This document shows, piece by piece, positions 23,168-34,332 of a DNA stretch of 64,000 bases. Origin of the DNA: Triglochin maritima (taxonomy: Eukaryota > Streptophyta > Magnoliopsida > Alismatales > Juncaginaceae); contig OY821777.1 in assembly GCA_963682175.1 (NCBI GenBank), positions 18,868,001-18,932,000 of the forward strand. Direction: 5' to 3'. Under the pieces are notes generated by a model. The model ran no database searches. It was not told where the DNA came from and saw only the letters and a list, made by a program, of their open reading frames with translations. Position numbers and translations under genes: made by a program. How positions within the stretch are numbered: position 1 is the stretch's first letter; each line of letters begins with the position of its first letter.

Positions 23168-24162
23168 TTCTCCTCCGTACACCAGAATGTAGTCATCTTT
23201 CGTTTCAAAGCCACTCCTTCCCTCATCTCATCCCACTCCAACCCTCTTCGTACTTTTCCACATGCTAATGTGGTTTTATTGTGCTCAGATCACATTTATT
23301 GTCTTTTCCTACTTATTTGGTTAACAAATGTCTTTACTGTGTAAACTAATTTGTTGTCGTTATTGTTTCAGGAATCTCATTCTTACGTTCACCTTTTCAT
23401 TTACTACCTCATTTACTACCACTACTGTTTGTGTTTGTTATCCAACATTTCTTTGTTTTTGAAGTTCCTTTTTCTTAGGTTGTTTTTTAGCTTGGAGTTT
23501 ATGTTTTATAAATATCTCTTATTTTTTGTTTTTACCTCTACATTTTTATTACCGCTTGTGTTTTCTTTTCTACCCTTACTTTGTTTTAAACTGTTTTTGT
23601 TGGGGCTTTTTGCTAGATGTTTTTTTGTTATCTCGTCTTGATTGCTTTCACCGCTAATTTTTCTTACCCGTTTGTGTCTACTATCCCCTTTCTTTGTTCT
23701 GAAGTCCCTTATTTTTTTGTTTTTAGGGATGACTAAGTGATTTTTTTTCGCTATTGCACGTTTTTTGTTTAGGATTTAAGGTTCTACCTTTACATTTTCC
23801 TTACCCTTTTTTGTATACTATCCTATCCTTCTTAACCCTTTCTGTATACTATCCTATCATTCTTTGTTGCAAAGCCCTTTCCCTTTTGCTATGAAAATGA
23901 GTTAGTGGAGTTGTTGTTTTGCTTCATTTCCATTTTTTTGCTTTTACCTTTACTTTTATTTACTTGTTTGGGTTTACTAGCCTATATTTTCTTTGTTTTA
24001 CAGTGCGGTTATTCAGTTTTTGGTAACATTAAGTGGGGTTCCATTTTATATTTTTTGCCTACAGATATTGTGGAGGTTGATTCCAACTCTTGTTTCGACT
24101 AGTCTCCTTCTCCCAAGAAAAAGTCAGGCAATCTTTGAAGAGCAAACAACACAGACAAGTAG
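23168..24162 (+). repeat. T-rich degenerate repeats, no gene
   Basis: A roughly 110-140 bp unit containing TATACTATCCTATC...TTCTTTGTT recurs loosely between 23370 and 24010. No recognisable coding sequence. It could be a pre-insertion flank of the FAR1-like locus (inference). Confidence 0.5.
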
Positions 24163-24167
24163 CACAC

Positions 24168-24357
24168 TGATGCATTGCATACATTGCATCATATTTCTCT
24201 CATTTAGATTAATTTTATATCAATAAATGCTACTAAGGTATGTGTTTAGTCTTATTTACAGAATACAGGGACCTGAATGCAAATTACCCATATCCCGAGC
24301 ATAAATGTGTGCAAGAGACTCATTTCTGTCATAAAGACCAAGTTCAAGATTATCGGC
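24168..24357 (+). mobile_element. 5' LTR remnant of the TR-GAG element
   Basis: Nearly identical to 29163-29352 of the 3' LTR, diverging after AAGATTATCGG, where gag-like sequence begins at once. The rest of the LTR, the PBS and the gag start are deleted. Confidence 0.92.
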
Positions 24358-25967
24358 CTACAATACATGAGTATGTTGCCTAAGTTCACCTCTAAGGAAT
24401 ACACATATCTCTTCCTTAGAGAATTTGAGGAAATCTGCTCTCTTATGCAATATCAGCATATCTCTGAGGAGACAGTGCGTCTTAAATTCGTGCCTCTAGC
24501 ACTGAAGGACGACGCTAAGAAATGACTATATAGTCTAGCCGAAAGATCCATTAGGAGTTGGGCCGAGTTTGTTCAAGTGTTTTTAAAGAAAATTTTCCCA
24601 ACCATAAGACTATTAGGATTAGGAATGAAATTGTTGCATTCGTTCAATCTGAGAGCGAGCCGTTCTATTCCTATCTAGAAAGATTTAAGCACCTGCTGAC
24701 CCAATGCCCTCATCATGGAATTCTAAGATGGCAATTGTGCCAAATTATTTATGAGGGATTGACACCTATATCTAGGGTTATGGTAGAATCCGTAAGCCAA
24801 GGGAACTTCATGTCCAAAAGTGAGAATGATGCTTGGACTTTTCTTGAGGATTTAGCCGAAAATAGTATGCAGTGGGACAATGCTAGAGCACCAATGAACC
24901 CAAGTATTGGATCTAGAATAGCAAGTCAACTCAAACCAGGTGTCTTAGCTGTAGATGCTACTGTAGCTGCTGAAGCAAAACTAGCTACCCTTATGCGTAG
25001 GATGGAGAGTCTAGAGCTAAAAACCCGACTTCTAGTGAATCAAGCATCTTCTATCCCCCGCTCTAGATGTGGTCAGCATGGTCATACAATGGAGGATTGT
25101 GCGGACTTTGAACAAGTTAATGCCGCATTTAACCATTCTAGAAATGACCCATACGCATCAACCTATAACCCGGGTTGGCGTAATCATCCCAATCTTTCAT
25201 GGAACCAACAAGGTCAACCTCCTAGACAACAACCAAACCCGTATCACCAAAATAATTCATCATCTGGGTTTAGTAACAATGGAGACTATGATGTTAGGTT
25301 GACAAGCTTGGAAAATATGGTTAAGACTTTTATGCAAACAACCAACCAATCCTTCCAAATGCTAGAAACACAAGTCAGCCAACTAGCACAAATAGTAGGT
25401 GAAAGAGAAAATGGTCAGTTTCCAAGTCAACCTGAGGTGAACCCAAGAGCTAATAATCAATATCAACCACCTCTAGGAAGTAACAACCCTAGACCGGTTC
25501 AAATGGTTCATGAGGAGGGACCGTTCCAACAAATAAATGCAGTTGTATCATTACGGTCTGGAAAACAAGTTGATAACAATGTTGTAAATCCTAGAACTCC
25601 TAATCAATCTAGCCGTCAAGCACCCACATATGACCTGACCATTGAACCTGAAGTCCAAATTGAAAAGTCCAACCCACCTACTCAACCTGAACCTATAGCT
25701 CAACCTGAGCGAGTCTATGTTCCTAAAGTCTCATTCCCCAATAGACTCAAGAAGAGCTCAAGTGCACAAATGGAGAAAATCTTGGAAGTATTTAATCAAG
25801 TTAAGGTGAATATTCCACTCCTAGATATGATTCAACAAATACCTGTTTATGCTAAATTCTTAAAAGATTTGTGCACTAAAAAGAGAAAAAACGAACGTAC
25901 CAAAGAAGACATTTTTAACTGCAAACATATGTTCTATTCTGTCCAACTCGTCTCCTATAAAGTATAA
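24358..25967 (+). pseudogene. Athila-like gag, 5'-deleted and frameshifted
   Basis: The Ty3-type gag core reads across two frames: FTSKEYTYLFLREFEEIC near 24390, RLKFVPLALKDDAKK to a stop at 24523, then SWAEFVQ, and after a frame change near 24590 a long ORF 24558-25967 with PFYSYLERFKHLLTQCP, QIIYEGL and a knuckle-like CGQHGHTMEDC near 25068. The tail is Gln/Pro/Asn-rich (SQPEVNPRANNQ, VSLRSGKQ), then VPKVSFPNRLKK and the conserved DMIQQIPVYAKFLKDLC segment. Gag would form particles; the missing 5' end, a stop and a frameshift preclude that. Confidence 0.85.
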
Positions 25968-26101
25968 GGACCCTGGGTGTCCCACAATTTCATGTGCGAT
26001 AGGAGATACTTTTATCAACAAAGCCCTTCTAGACCTTGGTGCTAGTGTTAACTTACTCCCGTTCTCTGTCTATGAGCAACTCAACCTTGGTCCACTAAAA
26101 C

Positions 26102-27483
26102 TGATTGACATCATTTCATGCTCATATTTGTATCTTATATCCATTATCTTTCACCTAAACAATGCTATGTTACGAGTTTTATGTCTAGTTTTCAGGAATA
26201 AATAGGTTTGAAGAGATGAAGCATAAAAGGACCCAAAAGCTGGGAAAAAGGACTGAATTGTGAGATCTGGGGACTGAGATGCAAGGGAGAAGGACCTGAA
26301 CGTAAGACAGAAGGGCCTAAGAGCAAAACGTAATACTCCACACCATCATGGGGAGTATTTTAGCAATTCGATTCGGGTCGGAGCTCCAACAAACCAATTA
26401 AATGCATCCAAGACCAGCAAATATACCCAAAAAAACCCACAACAAAAATGAGCAGGATCTGAACCATATAGACCGCCAATTGGCGGTCTATTTTGGCCCA
26501 AATCCGCTAAAATTTCTTCAGCACATGTATTAGAGGATGTTTATGCTATTTTTGGTATCTGTTTAATCCCACATCGGGGGATTGTCCCGATTTGCCTTTT
26601 TCCATGGCTATAAATAGAACTCTTCACCTTCCATTGTAATCACTCCATATTTTAAGTGGTTATTCTTCCTACTAGAAGTGAGGCCTTGAAGCACACACTA
26701 AAGTAGGAGGATGCTACTTTTAATGTGAGTCATTTTAATACAAGTTTTCTTTATTATGTTGTTTGTTTTATGTTTCTTGTTTTGCTTTGCTTAATCTCAT
26801 TTCATTAGTTTTATTAGCTTAGTTAATATGCTTTCTTTGTTTAGTTTAATAATTAGTGTAATGTTTAGTGAGTAGTTTCATCCCCTTTGGGGGGTTGAGT
26901 AGATGTACATACATGCAAATGAGAATGGATTGAATGCTTTATTTCCAATGTGTTGATAAAACATGAATGTATGCTTGCTTGTTTAGGATAGAATTTATAA
27001 CTTGATGAGTTTTGCCAAAATGATTAGACACCTCTCATGCTTGTTTAGGTTCTGAAATAAACATCTTGCATATGTAAATGTTAATCAACTAAGTTGGTGA
27101 ATAGATTGATAGGTTTTGCCACAACATTTAGACACTTCCTATGCATGATAACACCACCTTTATTTGTGATTAAAGAATGTGTTCAACACCCACCTCTTTT
27201 CTTGTGTGTACTCACTCCACCCCTTAGGGGTTTTCCAATTTCTGTATTTCAGCATTCTTCTTTTGTTCTTAGCTTAGTTGTCATTTCATTGTTTGTTTCT
27301 TTCGTTCGCATTTCATACTTCTTAGCGTAGTTTAGTGTAGAGTAGCATAATCAATCTTTCTCCCCCAATTTTTGCCACTTGATTTCTTATAAACAAGAGG
27401 CTGCTCACCTCCCTGAGGACGACCCGTACTTGCCACCGCTTCATCGCGGTCGTGCACTTGCGGTTTAAATAAAACGTTCAACA
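26102..27483 (+). mobile_element. Athila-like solo LTR A, TSD AAAAC
   Basis: A 1382-bp LTR, TGATTGAC...GTTCAACA, flanked by exact AAAAC duplications (26097-26101, 27484-27488), inserted in the protease of the TR-GAG element. It is an inverted relative of LTR B. U3 has a 24-bp perfect palindrome (26468-26491), USE at 26566, TATA at 26609; the far end has CCGTACTTGCCACCGC and CGTGCACTTGCGG. Confidence 0.93.
26566..26616 (+). promoter_or_regulatory. snRNA-type USE plus TATA in LTR A, 32-nt spacing
   Basis: ATCCCACATCG at 26566-26576, 32 nt, then TATAAATA from 26609. The USE matches the plant consensus RTCCCACATCG exactly. Confidence 0.7.
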
Positions 27484-28039
27484 AAAACCCTCTAAGGCAA
27501 CCCTTCAATTTGCTGATTGCTCTATTAAGAAACCAAGAGGTATAGTAGTGGATGTTTTGATTAAGGTTGGTGACTTTATTTATCCAGTGGATTTTGTCGT
27601 TCTAGACACTGAACCTGTTCTAAATCCTAAGAGACAACTCCTTGTAATACTAGGCAGACCCTTTTTAGCCACTTCTGAAGCTTTGATAAACTGTCGAAAT
27701 GGGCTCATGCAACTATCTTTTGGAAACTTAAAAGCTGAATTTAATATCTTTCATGTTGATAGTGAGCCAGAAATAGTATGCAATCAAAGTGATGTTGTGA
27801 TGAGATCGCGTATCTATAAGATTTCTGAATCAAATAAATCATCACAAAATAAAAAAGAAAGTGAGAAAAGGGGGAGTAATTCATCCACCCAACCACCATC
27901 ACTCGAGCAAATAAGAGAACCAATACATGTGAGGGGTGTGGAATCTGTGTCTCAGGACTCTCAGTGCAACATGTGGAACAATTCAACTGGATACATGCAC
28001 CAACATGGTGTCATTCAATCCAGTTCTAACTATGGTTGA

Positions 28040-29162
28040 CTCTGAGCAAATTCAACCCCTCTACCGCAAGTTGATTCAGGTAATAAGTGCATTTGCTTTT
28101 TCCTTGCATACATTGAGGACAATGCATGATTTAGGTGTGGGGGGGGGGGGGGGGGGGGGGGGGTATTTATCTATCTATCTGTTTTATTTTTTCTGTTCTT
28201 TTAAAAAAAATATAAAAAAAAATCAATGTTTCATGACATAGCTTAAGATTGAACTACCAAAACCCGTGTACAAATTGTATTGAGTTTTTGTTCCTTATTA
28301 TACAGTTCTGCTTGTAGAAATTATGACATAAATCTAAGTTCCAAAGAAATAACCCATTACCCTTTAAGATATGTATGCACTTAAATTGGATGAATCAAAT
28401 CTTTGAAGTGGTTGATAAAAGGCAGAGGTTGAGGAAAATATACCGGGAAGTGTGGACTTCTAATAGCAATTAAGCCTTGAGGAAAATAAAAGTAAAAAAA
28501 TATAAAGGAATAAAGTGAGGAAAACACATTTTGCAAAATGATTACAAAACCTAAGCCTTCAAGTCACTAATCCGTAGGGGTATCTTGAAACCCGGTAACT
28601 TGAGTCTGCCAGCTCGGGATTATCGACCAAACTCGCTACACGAATGCAAAAAGGGTAAAAGTGTCAAAAAAAAACAAATGTGTTGAATTACGAAAAAAAA
28701 TTACTTTAAGATACTCAATGCCCAAAGTTAAAAGAATGATCCATGCCACGGTTGATCCGAATGATACTTCACCACCAGAGGAGGCGTGCAAAATAATTTA
28801 AGTGATAACATGTGTAGAAGGGTTAGTGGTGTGAATGTTGGAGGAACAAAGACCAAGTCAGAATTTTGATGAGTTAGATTTGTATAATGAGCATGCAAGA
28901 ATTCTAAGTGAGATGTATAAGGTTGAGGTGGAGATATTGAGAGTTATTAATGGAATGTTGAATTCAGACTTTGTGGGTGTGTCAACTGAAAACCCTCACG
29001 AGACAAAACTCGTCCTCTAAGGAAACTTGGGGGTTTAAAAGCTTGTTGCACATGCTAAGTGCAACCGTGATTCCTACGAATGTGAGTTAGGATTTCCCTG
29101 TTTTCATTTTCTCTTATATTCTGTTTTGCTAAAGACTAGCAAAATTTAGGTGTGGGGGTATT
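28040..29162 (+). other. TR-GAG 3' non-coding region with G run and polypurine tract
   Basis: A run of 24 G (28140-28163) follows TTTAGGTGT, a polypurine-like motif that recurs at 29146-29160 directly before the 3' LTR. The short ORF 28835-29020 has no recognised homology. No polymerase domains are present. Confidence 0.7.
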
Positions 29163-30359
29163 TGATGCATTGCATACATTGCATCATATGTCTCTCATTT
29201 AGATTAATTTTATATCAATAAATGCTACTAAGGTATGTGTTTAGTCTTATTTACATAATACAGGGACCTGAATATAAATTACCCATATCCCGAGCATAAA
29301 TGCGTGCAAGAGACTCATTTCTGTCATAAAGACCAAGTTCAAGATTATCGGGATTCAAATGGAAGTTCATCAAAGCATAAAAGCATCAATGACCTAATTA
29401 CAAAAAGGCCAAGGAATTAAGCACAAAAGTAGTCAGGGACGTAATTGCAAAAAGTCGAGGACCCGACTGCAAATTAAAGTACCAAAATATTATCTTGGAG
29501 AAGTTTTAAAGAAAAATCAATTTGGATCTCCAAATATATATAAGAATTAATTCGGAGCTCAAAAGAAAGGAAAGAAATCATCTGGATGCGCAAAGGACAT
29601 TGAAATCATACCATAAACACACAGGAAAAATCCGGATCCAATCAGAGCAAATATTGCGGCGTTTCCGCCGCACAACACATGTAAAATGCGGCAATTCCGC
29701 CGCCCCCCTTTGGATCCGTGGCCCCGGATTTTGTCCAGTCGTGTCTTGACACGTGTACTTTCCTATTTCATACTAGGGTTCCTTGTATCGGCTATAAAGA
29801 GCCTCGGAAACGATGTTGTAGGGAGCTTTTTGATTATTCCATATTTTAGTAATAAAATTCTGTTCTTTTATTTTTGTGTTTTTAGTTTTCTTTTGTAGTC
29901 TCTAGGACCCCTTCTCCTTCCCTCCATCTATGAGTTTCTAACTCTTTCCAAAGGGTGGGGGTGACGGATTTAGGGTGATGAGAAGAGAATGATGTTATTA
30001 TTTTAATTTTGTATTAGTATATTTTGATTACTTGAGTTTATGTTGAATCATTTATCATGTAATGCTTTATAACTAATATGATTTATAATAAGTTCAGATT
30101 TCTCCAATCAAAACTCGATATCTAAACCTCCACCCAACGGAATTCACCATCTTTGTTCTCGTTTTAGTTTTATTTGTTCATGTTTCGTGCTTTAGAAAAT
30201 TAAAAACCAAAAATCTCAAACCAAACTTATTTTCTCTCCCTTTCTTTCCCTAATCGAAAATCACAGAAATAACAATATCTCTCCCTCCTTGTGTTCGACC
30301 CGTACTTGCTGCGTCTTCATGGACGCCGTGCACTTGCGGTATAAATTAAATTCTCATCA
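29163..30359 (+). mobile_element. 3' LTR of the TR-GAG element
   Basis: A 1197-bp LTR with ends TGATGC...CTCATCA, preceded by a purine-rich tract. It contains a TATA box (GGCTATAAAGAGCC near 29801), GCGG/CCGC dyads at 29655-29705, and the family-end block CTTGCTGCG...GTGCACTTGCGG. Confidence 0.9.
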
Positions 30360-30431
30360 CACACCAATATTATAAACCCAACTCATCTCCAATTTCTCTC
30401 TGCTGCCCTCAGACAGTGTTAAACATTTCAT

Positions 30432-31150
30432 TGATTAGCCGTAAGTGCACGGTGTTGATGAAGACGCGGCAAGTACGGGTCGATCCACGGGGAGGTGACT
30501 AGATTCTGGTTTGTCCGAAATCAAATGGCGAATAAAGGGAGAAGAGATTTGATTATGCTACGGTAAACTACACTAAACTAGTAAGTAACAAATGCAAAGA
30601 AGGCAACTAGCGATGGATTAAAACTGAACTAAGAGAGCTTAATAACTAGGCTGGAAATTAGGAAGAGAAACACTTGAGGGGTGGAGTGAGTGTACACATG
30701 CAATAAGATGGTGAAGAATGCATTTAATAGGCACAAATGTAGGTTGTGTTTTCATGCATAGGAAGTGTCTAATGGATATGACAAAACTTATCAACCCAAT
30801 CACTAACCTAGTTGATTAATATTCACATACACAAGTGGGTTATTTGAGAACATAAACAAGCATGACAGGTGTCTAATAGTTGTGGCAAAACCCATCAAGT
30901 GAAGTATTCTACTCTAAACAACCAAGCATACATTCACATTTATCAACACATTTCAAGATAAAATATTCATTTACATTCTTTATTGCATGTATAAACATCA
31001 TTTCCACCCCCAAAGGGGGATGAAACTACTTACTACTCATTAAACTATAAACTACATTAAGAAAATGAGACATTCTAATTATACTACGATAAAGAAAACA
31101 AACAAGCTAAACATGCAAGCATTAAAACAAAGACAACATTAAAACAAACT
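30432..31150 (-). mobile_element. Athila-like LTR C, partial
   Basis: Starts TGATTAGCCGTAAGTGCACGG, the inverted end block of LTRs A, B and D, and continues with LTR A-like sequence. It fades near 31150 without a terminus or target duplication, so it is truncated. A 16-bp direct repeat CTAGTAATACTTATTC follows at about 31148 and 31231. Confidence 0.7.
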
Positions 31151-31648
31151 AGTAATACTTATTCGTATGTGTTTTTGGTGGGTATGTTATTGTATTTGGT
31201 TGGGTAAGAGATCATTTTCCTCCTGCCATTCACTAGTAATACTTATTCAAATACCTTTTTAACTCAATTACAGAAGATCAAAGTTGCCAACTATTCAATG
31301 AAATTGACCGTGTTGTCAAAGTGCCAAACCCGAATAACCATCTCTGGCAATCCCATCTCATGTTACATGATCAACAATGTATACTTAGATCACAACCACA
31401 ATATGCAACCAGAACAAAAGTTAAGAATTGTGAACGAAAAAAGCACCATATATGATGCCAAAATAATGTCAACCTTTGTTGCTAAGGCGAGTGGCCACCA
31501 AAAGATAACCTTCAACCAGCAGTCAGGTAGGCATGTATGTTTACTAGTATGTCCGAACAAGAAAATGTAACATTAACCTTGAACGCATCTATGTTTACCA
31601 GGGATGTCATTAAGAAAGCGAGAAACTTACATTTAGGAGATGGGATTG

Positions 31649-33180
31649 TGATTGAATCAGTTAAAATACCGTAAGTGCACGACCGCGTTGAAGCGGTGGC
31701 AAGCACATGTCGATCCAGAGGAGCGAGCGCGAGTCAGATTCGTGATACTCGAATGGGGGAAGAAAAGGAGATTAAGGTCGAAACTACACTATAATGTGAA
31801 AGAAATCGGAAAATAGGTAATAAAACTAGACATCGAGGGGGTAGAGAAAGAACATGGAAATGAAGATGTATGGTGCAGTGTGTTTATTTGTGCTCATAAA
31901 AACATGTCATACATGAATTCCATAAAACTCAAATTCAACTTTGCCTCCACATGAAATAAGATACAACATTATCATTAAAATATACAAGACAATAATTGAA
32001 ATGAAGCAAATATGTTTACATGCATAATGACTCAAATCCAACTATGTCTCCACATGAAATAAGATTTATCACAATCATTAAGACATACAAGACATTAATT
32101 TGGATCAAGTCAACATGAGAACAAGCATGCACATGCCTTGCTCCCCTCTTCCACTCCATCCTTATCCAAACATCATCACTCCCTTTAAAATAGGCTCACT
32201 AATCTAAGCATGTGCTAAACTTCATTCAAGAGCATTAGCACATCAGAGATAAGAGTGAAATCCCATTAGATGGTTATGGAAATCATGTGAAGCTCAAAGG
32301 ATTAGATTAACACATACTAATCCATCACATGACCAAATCACCTTCTTCTCCACCCCCAATAGGGATGGACTACTCTCTACTCATCTTTACATTAAAGAAA
32401 GCATGAAAAGAACATAAACACATGAAAGAAATGTAGAAGACTAGATTAAACAAACGACAACATATAAGAAATTGCATCAAAGGAAAATATCAACATAATG
32501 ATGAAGAACTAGACTAGATTAAGAAAATAAAAGACAATGTTTGCTCCTCTCCAACCCCCTTATTACACTACTAAAACCTACTCTAATGGGGGGAGGAAGA
32601 AGGTGGAGAGGAGGGATTACAATGGAGTACATAGACTGATACATGGTTAGGATTAATCTGGGAATAATCAGACGACTCTAAATCACATCTGATAGTCCAG
32701 GAATGCTCTGACCCGACAACACGAACCACAACCGAAATTGAAGACCATTTGGACCATTTTGATCCGCCAGTGGTGGATCAAATGGATCTGATCGGTCTGA
32801 ATTTTTGTGTCCCACTTTATTTCTTTAATTGGCACGTGGGGTGAAGTCCTGGTCTGCTAGCTCGAATCACTTTGAGTTTAATTGGCAAAATACTAATATG
32901 ATTCAAGTCATGTGTCACCATATTTTGCACTTCATAATCAGGTCCCTCCGGGTTTGCACTTGGGTCCTTCCTGATTTGCGATCCAGTCCTTGTACAATGC
33001 AAATAGGTCCAGAACCTTCCAAATCAGTCCATACATGTTACATTTAGGTCATTTTTGCTCTCTTCCTCTTCTTTATTACCTAACTCCTGAAACACTACAA
33101 ACAACAACTCGAGTGGCACAATATTATGGTAAAATAAAAGATATATAGCATGAATATGATGGATGATATGCTATTAATCA
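31649..33180 (-). mobile_element. Athila-like solo LTR D in the FAR1-like pseudogene
   Basis: A 1532-bp LTR with ends TGATTGAATC and ATTAATCA, flanked by GATTG (31644-31648) and GGTTG (33181-33185), a 4/5 target duplication. It sits between FAR1 blocks 1 and 2. It shares two CCTCCACATGAA-type internal repeats with LTR B. Its U3 palindrome (32758-32782) has a sequence unrelated to that of A and B. Confidence 0.88.
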
Positions 33181-34332
33181 GGTTGCACAGGCGTAAAGTC
33201 ATACTTTATTAAAATGCAACGTAGACATCGTAGTTTCTTATACTCTGTGGACCTAGATGAAGAAGGGAAGATACATAACGTCTTCTAGCAAATGGAAAAT
33301 CAAGAGCAGAATACAAATTCTTTGGAGATGTTATCTCATTTGATACCACATATCTAACCAACAAATTTAAAATGTCTTTTGCTTAATTTGTAGGAGTTAA
33401 CTATCACGGCTCGTGTTAGGAGTCATTTAGAGACTCTCAAATTCCAACTTTTTTGAGCTTTGACCTAGTTAAATGCTCTATCCCCGTGGGAAATATTAGA
33501 AACACCAACACAACCCTACAACTTGTTGGTTTCCCTTAGAGTATACAAGAACACATGGAAATGGAAACACAACAACTTTAGCGGAATTACGCTTCTTTAT
33601 TAATACGAATAACCAAATTACAATTCCTAAGGGGTGGAGGAAAGAGGAGGAACACACACGAAAACTACAAGAAACCCTATCCTAATGGTGACGCCCTTCC
33701 ACAAGTTGGAGGTGCAACCCTTTTTATACATGTTGCGGAATCCCCCCACTACATGCACACGTTGGAGCATAAGCCCCACTAACACCTCTAACTTCTCCTA
33801 AGTTGTGGAGGAGTGGGGCGGAAAAAAATGGATCTACTTTAATTTGGGATTTAGGATTAAATTTAAATTCTTTTGTTCCTCGATACTCAATCAAATCCTC
33901 TTTTTTGACGATAGAATCCAACTCTATGGTCCCATATTTAATGATTCCATAATTGTTTCTTCTGTATCAAAAATCATCAAAATAAGCAAGAATACTATTT
34001 TTCCAAAAAATACCATTGATGGGTATTTCAATAAAATACCCACAGAATGCCAACTCTCGCCAGGAAGGTCACTTTCCTAGTGCCTTCTTTTAATAGCGCG
34101 CACAAGTCTTAATCGTTCGGTTGTGACTTGGTCAAGGCCGCCTAGGATGTAGGGATTGTGCGCCTTGCTGACTTGGTCTCCCCAAGACCAAGTACCCACG
34201 TTGAGGGAGTTGTGCGCAAATGGGCATGACCCGGTCAACCCTCTTACGCACTACTCTACTCGGTTACAGATCCGGTCAATACCTCCCTTTAACATCTTGT
34301 CACGCACGTCCATCCCTCTCTTGATCCGTTCC

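Larger units (their letters stand above)
25968..28039 (+). pseudogene. Athila-like retropepsin, split by a solo LTR
   Basis: The upstream half (to 26101) has CAIGDTFINKALLDLGASVNLLP with the retropepsin DLGA active-site box near 26035. The downstream half from 27489 has FADCSIKKPRG, FIYPVDFVVLDTEP and VILGRPFLATSEALI, the second conserved protease block. The frame resumes across the target site once LTR A and one AAAAC copy are disregarded. The ORF then runs to a stop at 28037-28039 through an Asn/Ser-rich tail. No RT follows. Confidence 0.88.
24168..30359 (+). mobile_element. Athila-like gag-protease element (TR-GAG type), TSD CACAC
   Basis: Exact 5-bp target duplications CACAC (24163-24167, 30360-30364) bound the element. 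It starts with LTR sequence TGATGCATTGCATAC and ends with the full 3' LTR. Between are gag and an aspartic protease but no RT, RNase H or integrase. A polypurine tract (GGTGTGGGGGTA) precedes the 3' LTR. The architecture matches non-autonomous TR-GAG elements. The 5' LTR is cut to 190 bp and joins gag directly, removing its PBS. LTR A interrupts the protease. Confidence 0.88.

Noticed and set aside
23168..24162. Possible host-gene exons in the T-rich region
   Set aside because: Open frames are hydrophobic products of T-rich DNA without homology or convincing splice pattern.
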